Shown piece by piece: positions 51,063 to 60,000 of a DNA stretch of 64,000 nt; the stretch's first letter is position 1, and each line of letters opens with the position of its first letter. The position numbers and the translations under genes were made by a program. The stretch covers positions 62,001 to 126,000 of the forward strand of contig NC_014390.1 in NCBI RefSeq assembly GCF_000145035.1, in the 5' to 3' direction. Origin of the DNA: Butyrivibrio proteoclasticus B316 (GTDB lineage Bacteria > Bacillota > Clostridia > Lachnospirales > Lachnospiraceae). The notes beneath the pieces were generated by a model, which saw nothing but the letters and a program-made list of their open reading frames with translations, was not told where the DNA came from and made no database searches.

Positions 51063-52354
51063 TGTCTATCCTCTCGTAATAACGAAGCATCTCCATTGAA
51101 TGCCAAAAACTCTCCAATTGGATCCTCTTGCAATGCACAAATTAATATAACTAAATCTAAAAGTGCTCTGGGATAAGTTTCTGGTAATCCCACTGAATAT
51201 AAATCTGTGTCCAATTGTTCTTTAAAATCTCGGAAATTTCTAATGATTTGGTCCTCAATTTCTTCATCATCCCAAAACTCAGGATTGTTCTTCTCCAGTT
51301 CATGAGCCAGGAAGAATTCATGAAATGATAAAATAATGATTGCATTTCTTAATTTATTGTCAGTAACATCTTCGAGTTTTCCATTGACAATATTCTCAAC
51401 ATCTTTCTTGTAATCTTGTAAAAGATTACTCAGGTAGCTTTTGGGGAATACCTCCTTTGGCAACAATCTCTTTGAAGTTTCTACTTGATCAGACTCTGAC
51501 TTGATTTCCCTATACCATTTAGGCCAATTAATTCCAGTAAGAGTTTCAATTTTCTGCGCAGAATTACCTTTCCTCTTTAATTCACTCATCTCTCTAATCA
51601 TTCGAAGTTTAGAAAAATGAGATTCGACTTGTTCATAAAGCTCTTTTAGCAACTCAACTGCTCTGCGATACCGCTTCGTGTCGTCCAGAAAATTCTTTAC
51701 AAAATCCAAAAAAACTTCATCGTCAGTAATCTTACTAAGGTCCACTTCAAAGCTATGCGTAGAGCTCTCTTGATCACAGCCAGAACAAAAATCATCATTA
51801 AGTATAGGTGCGTCTAATAATTCAAAAATATCAACAATAGATTTTCCATTATTTATTCCATAAAAAAACGTAACATCCGTCCTATCTCTGAAATTGAATG
51901 GGATGGTTAAAAAGTACTTAAGGCAAAATGACTTTATTTCATCAATACCCATATCCAAAGCCATGCATAGTGCATAGATATTTCTTTTATTCTTTCTAGC
52001 TTGTGTACTTGTTGGATCAGTATCTTTAATCCACCCTTTAACAACTTCTATGTAGCTCTTATCTTTACCATTGATATCAAGACCAATCTCCTTATAACGT
52101 TTACGTAGCTTCTCATATACACATTCTATTGTTTCTTCCTTATTGTCACATGGAAGAGCAATGTCTAATTTTCTACAAATACCGTCAAGAAGAAAATTAT
52201 CATCAATACTAAGTTTTTTTATATACCACAGCAGGTCATTATAATCGTCGTCTAAACAGTGCATTGCACGCACGAATCTTGATTTTGTTCTATTATTATA
52301 TTCAGTTACCTTCAGTTTTGATGAAATCATCCCAGCTAGTGCTTTGTCTTCCAT
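51059..52354 (-). CDS. uncharacterised 431-residue partner of the kinase/STAND protein
   Basis: Helix-rich soluble protein overlapping the kinase/STAND gene by four bases (ATGA). Start at 52354 with GGAGGTG upstream. Segments: FVRAMHCLDDDYNDLLWYIKKLSID, DMGIDEIKSFCLKYFLTIPFNF, a CSGCDQESS two-Cys motif, and AQKIETLTGINWPKWYREIK (HTH-like). No catalytic motif. As the first gene of the operon it may be a regulator, adaptor or phosphorylation target of the kinase. It is the most interesting unknown in the cluster. Confidence 0.75.
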   Translation of the reverse strand: MEDKALAGMISSKLKVTEYNNRTKSRFVRAMHCLDDDYNDLLWYIKKLSIDDNFLLDGICRKLDIALPCDNKEETIECVYEKLRKRYKEIGLDINGKDKSYIEVVKGWIKDTDPTSTQARKNKRNIYALCMALDMGIDEIKSFCLKYFLTIPFNFRDRTDVTFFYGINNGKSIVDIFELLDAPILNDDFCSGCDQESSTHSFEVDLSKITDDEVFLDFVKNFLDDTKRYRRAVELLKELYEQVESHFSKLRMIREMSELKRKGNSAQKIETLTGINWPKWYREIKSESDQVETSKRLLPKEVFPKSYLSNLLQDYKKDVENIVNGKLEDVTDNKLRNAIIILSFHEFFLAHELEKNNPEFWDDEEIEDQIIRNFRDFKEQLDTDLYSVGLPETYPRALLDLVILICALQEDPIGEFLAFNGDASLLREDRQ

Positions 52355-52608
52355 TGGCACCTCCAACATGCAAATAAACACCTTTATTCATAAGCTCGAT
52401 TAATACAATTATATCATTTGATATCCATAATCGAGTGTATTATTGTGCTTATATTCGTCCACGTTGGCTGAGTATATATTAATATTTTACCTGAAACTCT
52501 TATCTTCGTTAAAAAATCATTCTCTAAGAAATCCTATTAAAAGACACTATGTTATTTTTCAACATCCTAATATTCTGTATTTGAGATACTTTTTATGGGG
52601 GCAATAAG

Positions 52609-52998
52609 CTATTCAAGCTCTCGTACCATACACAATTTAATCTCAGGTTCCTGACCAACATATCTCCGTAAAGATTCCTCTATCTTTGACCAATATTTAG
52701 AATGGATTACATGCACACAAAAAATATCAGAACACTTTATCCCGACAACAATGTCTTTTTTTGTATGCAAATATAACTCTAAAGGTTCAATCCATGTATA
52801 GTAAGAAATATCAGTTAAATTCAATTCTTTTTTTATTTGCTTTTTTATGACTTTCCAATCATCATTTGTCAAAAACCAGCCATTACTCTTACTATTATTT
52901 TTCAAATAATCTATGCAGCTTTGAGTTTTTTTCGCGCCTTGAGTTCTTCCTTGATTATTGCCACGAGTCATATATCTTCGTTTATTTTTACAAGCCAT
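52609..52998 (-). CDS. stand-alone DnaA domain I-like protein
   Basis: A 129-residue protein with a basic N-terminal tail (MACKNKRRYMTRGNNQG). From about 45 it has the fold of the DnaA N-terminal domain: DWKVIKKQIKKELNLTDISYYTWIEPLELYLHT...VIHSKYWSKIEESLRRYVG. The YTWIEPLEL signature matches domain I, which binds DnaB and loading factors. Domains II-IV are absent. Located downstream of the Rep gene, past a terminator. Might recruit the plasmid DnaB. The gap at 52355-52608 holds nothing else I can support. Confidence 0.75.
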   Translation of the reverse strand: MACKNKRRYMTRGNNQGRTQGAKKTQSCIDYLKNNSKSNGWFLTNDDWKVIKKQIKKELNLTDISYYTWIEPLELYLHTKKDIVVGIKCSDIFCVHVIHSKYWSKIEESLRRYVGQEPEIKLCMVRELE

Positions 52999-53090
52999 AT
53001 CATTATCCTTTACACTCCAAAATGACAGAAAAATCAGCCCTACTTTATAAATACATATTACAAGAAGGAAGCGACACTATTTGTCCATAT

Positions 53091-53124
53091 AAAAAAATGG
53101 TATGACTTTTTATCACACCATTTT
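53091..53124 (-). terminator. intrinsic terminator after the rep gene
   Basis: AAAATGGTGTGAT / ATACCATTTTTTT imperfect stem on the minus strand with a T run. It ends the polC-dnaB-dnaC-rep transcript. Confidence 0.65.
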
Positions 53125-53145
53125 GTAAACCCAAAAGCAACTTTA

Positions 53146-54324
53146 TCAATTATCCAAAAGTTTTTCTTCTAATTCACTAAAGTCTTGTTCTCGCTGCATG
53201 AAGTTTTGCAGCAATGTACCATTCTTGCGTTCAAAAGATTTCTGGGGATGCAAATAATACTCTTTTTTGATACACTCCTTCATAAAGGCCATGGAATTTT
53301 CAATTTCTATATTATAGTTCCGCATGTACTCATATGATTTCTTTACTTTATCAGAGTTATAATCAGCTGTCCTAAGGATTTCCTTAAGCTCACTAAGCTT
53401 AAAGTTTTCATGCATTATTTCATACAAATCGTCCAAAATATCATCTTCATTGAATTCTTCAGCAGTTACAGTTTCATCAGATAAGTCCCGCCTGTTGATA
53501 AAAAATCTGACTCCAACAACCCTTTTTCCGCTCTTTATTGATTCATAATCCATTTCTATGCAGGTTTTTCCATTAAGTTCTTCCTTGACTTTACTTAGGA
53601 CACATCTATTAAACACCTTGTATTCCTTATATCGGTTGTCCACCTTTTTCCCCATTGCATCAACCAACGTACCTATCCTTTCATAATCAGGATATTCTTT
53701 CTCAAGCTCGGCCTTTATTTCCTTATTACCACCAGTTGTAATGATTCCTAATTCAAGCTTCAGTTCAACAAGAGAGTATTCTATTACGCAACAAACAATA
53801 GTCTTTTTTATGGCCTTCTGATAATCATACGCAGATTTAAAAATCTCATACATTCTAAGCGAATAAATGCTCTTAAGGCTAAGTGTTTCAGAAAGACTTA
53901 GTGTAGTATAGCCCTTTTTCAGATTTGTAATCTTATCTGTAAGGAAGTTGTTATATCTCAGCGTAAGTGTTCCATCCTTGAAATAAGCATCTGTTACCAC
54001 TTGATGTGCTTCAATCTTCCCTTTCTCTTTATCTTTGAAAAGAAGCTGCCATTGAAAGATGGTTGAGCCTTTCATCTGCTGGTCGCATAGTTCTTCTATA
54101 TGTTGGTACAAAGATCCCGAAGTGGAATTAAATAGCTTTCTGAGTTGAGACCCTCGTATTGTTGCCACAACATTGTTGGTCTCATCTATATGCATGTTGA
54201 GCATTCCTACTGCAAAAAGTTTTTGACTAAGGGCAGTGCCTATTCCCATTGCATTAATAAGTTCATTTGACTTCTTATAGTCCTTGCTCCTAACTATAAG
54301 TTCGTTACGGTCTTCTGCTTTCAT
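53146..54324 (-). CDS. Rep_3-family plasmid replication initiator
   Basis: About 392 residues. Contains the two winged-helix halves of initiator Rep proteins: RNELIVRSKDYKKSNELINAMG ... LFNSTSGSLYQHIEELCDQ, then GYTTLSLSETLSLKSIYSLRMYEIFKSAYDY (the hallmark L.S.YSLR.YE segment). Rep_3 proteins bind iterons and load helicase. I start at the ATG at 54324 (GGAGG upstream), but GTG at 54363 or the frame to 54384 overlapping dnaC is possible. Last gene of the replication transcript. It identifies the DNA as a plasmid or chromid. Confidence 0.9.
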   Translation of the reverse strand: MKAEDRNELIVRSKDYKKSNELINAMGIGTALSQKLFAVGMLNMHIDETNNVVATIRGSQLRKLFNSTSGSLYQHIEELCDQQMKGSTIFQWQLLFKDKEKGKIEAHQVVTDAYFKDGTLTLRYNNFLTDKITNLKKGYTTLSLSETLSLKSIYSLRMYEIFKSAYDYQKAIKKTIVCCVIEYSLVELKLELGIITTGGNKEIKAELEKEYPDYERIGTLVDAMGKKVDNRYKEYKVFNRCVLSKVKEELNGKTCIEMDYESIKSGKRVVGVRFFINRRDLSDETVTAEEFNEDDILDDLYEIMHENFKLSELKEILRTADYNSDKVKKSYEYMRNYNIEIENSMAFMKECIKKEYYLHPQKSFERKNGTLLQNFMQREQDFSELEEKLLDN

Positions 54325-54355
54325 TGCAGCATTTCCTCCAACAACATTTTTGGTT

Positions 54356-55336
54356 TCACTCACTTTTTTTACCCTTTTTAGCAAGTTTTTTTTCTTTACG
54401 AATATCCGGTCCAGTCAGCCTTAGTAACTTATAATTTCCAGTAATTCTTGAAAAAATCCTGTCAGAATAAATACTCTGCAGTCCTTCAAGCGAATAATTC
54501 GTGGTTATGATTGTCGACTTTTTCCGATTACCTCGCTCTTCAAGTAGAGAAAAAAGTTCTTTTGCTACGAAGCTTCCCATAATCTCAGTTCCAAGATCAT
54601 CAACTACAAGAAGATCGCATTCGTACAAGTCATCGTATACTGTCCTTAACCATGCTTTATTTTTAAAGTCAAATGCGTACTCTGATATCAGCTCAAAAAG
54701 GCCAATTGAACTGAAATAAATAACTGAATTACCTTTCTTTAAAAGCTCATCTGCAATACAAATAGACATAAAGCTTTTACCCGTGCCAACTGTGCCAAAA
54801 AAGAAAAGGTTCTGATAATCAATGTTAAATGAAGCTATAAACTCTTCCGCAGCCTTCTTTGCGCCTTTAAATCTAGTAAGATCTTCGCCCTTATAATATG
54901 AATCAGTCATGTTTTCAAAATTACATTCTTTAGTCATGGCCCGGAGATTGGATTTATCATATAGAGTCTCTATAATTTTCTGCTTAAAACAATGGCATTT
55001 TTCATTTCCTATATAACCTGTGTCCTTGCAGTCTTTGCACACATATCCAATTTCCAAAAAGTCGGATGCATAACCTGCATCCTTTAAAAGCTTCTCTTTT
55101 TGAGCTGCTAAATCATTTAACTTCGACGCTAAAAGACCTTTATCCAGGCTCTCTCCAGATATGATACGTTTTCCAAACTCCACACTTGCAGAAGCAGTTT
55201 GTTCTTCAAGTTTCTTATACTCAGGGATGGTATCGTATATTCTTTGCAATCTATTTTCTCGTTCCCGCCTATGGCGAATATGCAAAGCTTCATACTGTTG
55301 CATAATGCTATTGTATTGGTTATTTGTAAGAGGCAT
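54356..55336 (-). CDS. dnaC: DnaC/DnaI-like helicase loader ATPase
   Basis: A 326-residue AAA+ ATPase. The N-terminal 130 residues carry a zinc-binding motif (CKDCKDTGYIGNEKCHCFKQK). Walker A is GTVGTGKSF, Walker B LLVVDDLGTE, and the rest follows the DnaC/IstB fold with IITTNYSLEGL. It loads DnaB on single-stranded origin DNA. Located 43 bp downstream of dnaB and just before rep, so helicase, loader and initiator are made together. AAGGAG before ATG. Confidence 0.93.
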   Translation of the reverse strand: MPLTNNQYNSIMQQYEALHIRHRRERENRLQRIYDTIPEYKKLEEQTASASVEFGKRIISGESLDKGLLASKLNDLAAQKEKLLKDAGYASDFLEIGYVCKDCKDTGYIGNEKCHCFKQKIIETLYDKSNLRAMTKECNFENMTDSYYKGEDLTRFKGAKKAAEEFIASFNIDYQNLFFFGTVGTGKSFMSICIADELLKKGNSVIYFSSIGLFELISEYAFDFKNKAWLRTVYDDLYECDLLVVDDLGTEIMGSFVAKELFSLLEERGNRKKSTIITTNYSLEGLQSIYSDRIFSRITGNYKLLRLTGPDIRKEKKLAKKGKKSE

Positions 55337-55379
55337 TTTTACTCCTTCGAAAATAGTTTTTTGCCATTATTCTTATTAA

Positions 55380-56729
55380 CTATTTCCTGTCCGTTGCAAG
55401 ATTAGCAAATTTGGTATACTCCGGTAACCATGCCAGTTCCACAGTCCCTATAGGACCGTTTCGCTGTTTAGCGATGATAATCTGGGCAACACCTTTTTTC
55501 TCAGTATCTTTGTTATAAAAATCTTCTCTGTGGATGAACATTACCATGTCCGCATCCTGCTCAATTGATCCAGATTCACGAAGATCTGACAGGATAGGTA
55601 AATGATCTGCTCTTTTTTCAGCTTCTCTGTTTAGCTGTGAAAGCGCAATTATCGGTATTTCTAACTCTCTGGCAAGAGATTTTAACGCCTTAGATATTTC
55701 AGCTACAATTTCCTGTCTTGATGCAGACGAGTTCTTACCTTGTTTACTTCCAACAAGCTGAAGGTAATCTATAAATACGATATCAAGGCCTGCTTCACTC
55801 TTAAATTTCCTGCACTTAGCCTGAATATCCTGAATTGTGATGCCTGATGAATCGTCTATGATAAATTTGGACTTCGCAATAATCCCTGCGCTATCTATGA
55901 CACTATTCCAATCACTGTCAGTTAGATCTCCACTTTTTATTCTCGTAGAATCAACACGCGAGTCCATGGCGATAAGACGGTTTACAAGCTGCTCTTTTGG
56001 CATTTCCAAAGAAAAAATAGCTACACATTTGTTATCATGTAGAGCCATATACTCTGCGATATTTAATGCAAACGCTGTCTTTCCCATTGATGGACGTGCT
56101 GCAATAAGGACTAGATCTGCTGAATGGAAGCCAGATGTGCTATAGTCAAGATCTGTAAAGCCTGTAGCAATGCCTGTGATATGCCCTTTCATCTTACTTG
56201 CTTGTTCCATGATATTCAGTGAATTCATGACAATCTGGTCAATGGGAGTTATTATTCCAGCACTCCTTTTCTGTGTTACAGCCAGCACGTTTTTTTCAGC
56301 ATCACTCAATACACCCTCTACATCATCAGCTTCCGTATAGCATGCGTTTTCAGCATCATTACACGCTTTGATAAGTTTTCTCAGCGTAGATTTGTTTTTT
56401 ACGATATTGGCATAATATTTTACATTCGCAGAAGTGGGAACTCTCTCTACCAGTCTTACTATAAACTCATCACTACAAACCTCAAGCGAAACATTCTTTT
56501 CTCTTAAGCGATTCTGTAAGGTAACAGGATCTACAGCATTTTCCTCTTTTTCTAGTTCCACGATTGTTGAAAACATAATTCCCAGTTGTCTGTAATAAAA
56601 ATCGTCTTCTATTAGTATTTCAGCCGCCGTTTTAATCGCAGCTCTGTCCATTATCATTGCACCGATTACCGACTGCTCAGCATCCTGATTATTCGGCGGA
56701 ATTCGCCGCAATATATTTTCGTCATTCAT
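55380..56729 (-). CDS. dnaB: replicative DNA helicase DnaB
   Basis: A 449-residue DnaB, normal length. N-terminal collar domain (NNQDAEQSVIGAMIMDRAAI), linker, then RecA-type helicase with Walker A ARPSMGKTAFALN, Walker B IVFIDYLQL and the EIVAEISKALKSLARELEIP...SQLNREAEKR segment. GGAGGT site. A plasmid-encoded DnaB hexamer would allow the replicon to set up its own forks. Co-oriented with dnaC and polC. Confidence 0.96.
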   Translation of the reverse strand: MNDENILRRIPPNNQDAEQSVIGAMIMDRAAIKTAAEILIEDDFYYRQLGIMFSTIVELEKEENAVDPVTLQNRLREKNVSLEVCSDEFIVRLVERVPTSANVKYYANIVKNKSTLRKLIKACNDAENACYTEADDVEGVLSDAEKNVLAVTQKRSAGIITPIDQIVMNSLNIMEQASKMKGHITGIATGFTDLDYSTSGFHSADLVLIAARPSMGKTAFALNIAEYMALHDNKCVAIFSLEMPKEQLVNRLIAMDSRVDSTRIKSGDLTDSDWNSVIDSAGIIAKSKFIIDDSSGITIQDIQAKCRKFKSEAGLDIVFIDYLQLVGSKQGKNSSASRQEIVAEISKALKSLARELEIPIIALSQLNREAEKRADHLPILSDLRESGSIEQDADMVMFIHREDFYNKDTEKKGVAQIIIAKQRNGPIGTVELAWLPEYTKFANLATDRK

Positions 56730-56767
56730 TGTCTACCTCCCGTTTTTCTGCTTATTTGGCCAAAAAA

Positions 56768-57065
56768 CTATATTTCTTCTCCATCAAATGAAAATTCCAC
56801 AGACAATTGCGATTTGTCCAACTCTGTTGTATCTGCTATGGTCTCAACCAAAAAGCTACAGAACTTATGCTTAACATAGTCCAAAGCCATGTCATTTTTA
56901 TGTGGAAACAGTATATAAATCACTCCCTCTAAATACCAGAAACTCCAATGGCTCTATCCATGTAAGATATGAAATATAGGTAAGACGACATTCTTGTCTC
57001 ACCATCTGTTTAATATCATCCCATTTTTCCTTTATTCTATTTGTTATTGAAACATCATCAGTCAT
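56768..57065 (-). pseudogene. frameshifted DnaA domain I-like gene
   Basis: ATG at 57065 with GGAGAAGG upstream; frame 1 reads MTDDVSITNRIKEKWDDIKQ..., then RLTYISYLTWIEPLEF, and stops. A neighbouring frame continues GVIYILFPHKNDMALDYVKH and ends QLSVEFSFDGEEI at 56768. Joined, they give a second DnaA domain I-like protein similar to 52609-52998. The single slip near 56945-56955 is a mutation, a programmed frameshift or a sequence error. Lies 17 bp after polC. Confidence 0.65.
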
Positions 57066-57082
57066 AACCTTCTCCTAACTTC

Positions 57083-60000
57083 CTATTTCCCCATCAGATC
57101 AAAGATGCTTAGCTGGCTCGACTCAGGAAGATTGCCAAGAAGGCCAAGCCTTGTCATATTGTCCACAACAACCTGCGGACACTTGGTTCTTGATTTAAAA
57201 TCATCCCTTGAAGTAAATGGTCCTTCCTTCGCAGCCTCAACTATCTGATCCGCAGCCTTCTCTCCTAATCTTTCCAAACTTACGAGACTAGGCATAATCT
57301 TATCGCCAACAACTTTGAAGGTTCTGGATTCCGCTTTGTAAATGTCTATAGGCTCAACTTCTATACCTCTTTCGTACATTTCTTCAGCCAGCCTCATCGC
57401 CATTAGCTCATCTTCTTCTACAGCTGTAAGAGCATCACCTTTTTTCCTATATTCTTCCATGTACCTTTTCAAAGTGGCTTTACCCTGGAACATCCTTTCA
57501 TAGTTGAGAGCTTTAGCCCTGATAGAAAACCACGCAGCATAAAAAGCTTGTGGAATATAAATCTTGAAATAAGCGATTCTCCAAGCCATCATTACGTAAG
57601 CTGCAGCATGAGCTTTGGGAAACATGTACTCAATCTTTTTGCATGAGCCCATGTACCACTCAGGGACGCCTTTATCCATCATGTCTTGTTCCCAGTTGGG
57701 CCAGTTATTTTCTTTTCCTTTTGCTACCTTTCCTTTACGCACTGCCTCCATGATTTTAAAAGACTCTGACGGATCAAGGCCTTTATGGATAAGATAAACC
57801 ATAATGTCATCACGACAGCAAATGCACGAACTTAGAGTGGCAGCTCCTGAATCTATAAGATCTTTAGCATTTCCAAGCCATACGCCAGTGCCATGTGAAA
57901 GACCAGATATTCTTATGAGATCAGAGAAAGACTGTGGTTTGGCATCGATTACCATGTTCATGGCAAAATCTGTACCAAATTCTGGCAATCCCAAGCATCC
58001 TAGCTTCGTACCGCTTATCTGTTCCGGTGTAATGCCAAGAGCCGTAGTATTCATGAATAAAGTCATTACTAACCTGTCATCAAGTGGTACATCTTTAGGA
58101 TCAAGCCCAGTGCAATCGTTCAAAAATCTGATCATTGTAGGGTCATCATGCCCTAGAATGTCGAGTTTAAGCAGGTTATGATCTATTTTATGGTAATCAA
58201 AATGTGTCGTTATGATGGGAGTGTCCATATCATTAGCTGGATGTTGTATTGGAGTAAAACTGTAAATGTTTTCTCCGACAGGAAGAACAACGATTCCGCC
58301 CGGATGCTGTCCAGTTCCACGTCGCACACCTTTGCAGCCCTCTGCTAGCCTCTCAATTTCAGCACTTCTCTTAGTCTTTTCTGCTTGCTCAAAATACTTT
58401 TTCACATAACCATAGGCAGTCTTATCTGCCACAGATTGGATTGTTCCAGCTCTGAATGTCTGACCATCTCCGAAGATAACTTCCGTATATTTATGAGCTT
58501 TCGACTGGTATTCTCCGGAAAAGTTAAGGTCAATATCTGGTTCCTTGTCTCCCTTGAATCCTAGAAATGTTTCGAAAGGGATATCAAAACCATCTTTCTT
58601 CATCAGCGCACCGCAGCGCGGACATCTTTTGTCAGGCATATCACATCCGGAATTTCCTGCATATTTTTTTACATCTTCACTGTCAAATTCACTGTATTGG
58701 CACTCAGGACACAGATAATGCGGAGCCAGGGAGTTGACTTCTGTTATGCCAGCTGCATACGCCACAAACGATGAACCTACAGATCCCCTTGATCCTACAA
58801 GATATCCATCCTCCAAGGACTTCCACACTAGTTTCTGTGCAATGATATAAAGAACTGCGTAACCATTCCCTATGATTGACTTGAGCTCTTTTTCCAAACG
58901 CTCTTCTACTATCGGAGGAAGTGGATCTCCATACATCTCATGCATCTTGTCGTAGCAAATCTTTCTAAGTAGTTCATCGCTATTCTCTATTACCGGTGGG
59001 CATTTATCTGGTCTTACAGGCGATATCTTTTCACACCAATCAAATATCTTATTTGAATTCTCAATAACCACCTCTCTCGCTTTCTCTTCACCAAGATATT
59101 CAAACTCCTGAAGCATTTCCTCTGTAGTTCTGAGATACAAAGGTGCTGGATCTTCTTTGTCCATCTTCTTCATGGAAAGAATAATTGTCCTATAAATCTC
59201 GTCTTCAGGGTTTAAGAAGTGCACGTCACATGTGGCGACTACGGGTTTGTTATAATGCTCTCCTAATTTAACTATCTTTCGGTTGATATCCCTTAAGTCT
59301 TCTTCGGAATTGATTTTTTCCATTTTTTCATTGGCTATCATGAATTTATTATTTGCTATTGGTTGAATCTCCAAATAGTCATAGAAGTCTACTATCTTTG
59401 CTATCTCTTCATCCGACCGGCCTTCTCTAACAGCTTCATAAAGCTCTCCTAAACAGCATGCTGATCCAACAATCAATCCCTCCCTATACTTGATCAATTC
59501 ACTCTTTGGGATAATTGGCTTCCTATAATAGTAATCAATATGAGACTTGCTGATTAATGTATAGAGATTAGTTCTTCCACAAGTATCTTTTGCTATCAGA
59601 ATTACATGATTACTGTGAAGTCTCTTGACAGCTTCTATATCCAGTTCTTCGATAGCCTTAATAGCATCAAGATCATAAATACCTTTTTCGTACAATTTCT
59701 CCTGGAAGATTTTAAAAATCTCTGCAGTACATTCCGCGTCAGAAATCGCCCTATGATGTTGCTCATTAACAACCTTTAAGGTTTTACACACTGCTTCAAG
59801 ACTATGCTTTGCCTGTTGTGGGTAAAAAGCTCTTGATAATCCCATTGTATCTATGCAGGTGAATTCCTTTTTTATGCCCAGTCGCCTACAATTCTCTATA
59901 ATGAAGCTGATATCAAAACCAACATTATGTCCTACAAGAACACAATCTCCGCAAAACTCTACAAACTTTGGGACAACAGCATCAATCAAAGGTGCACCTA

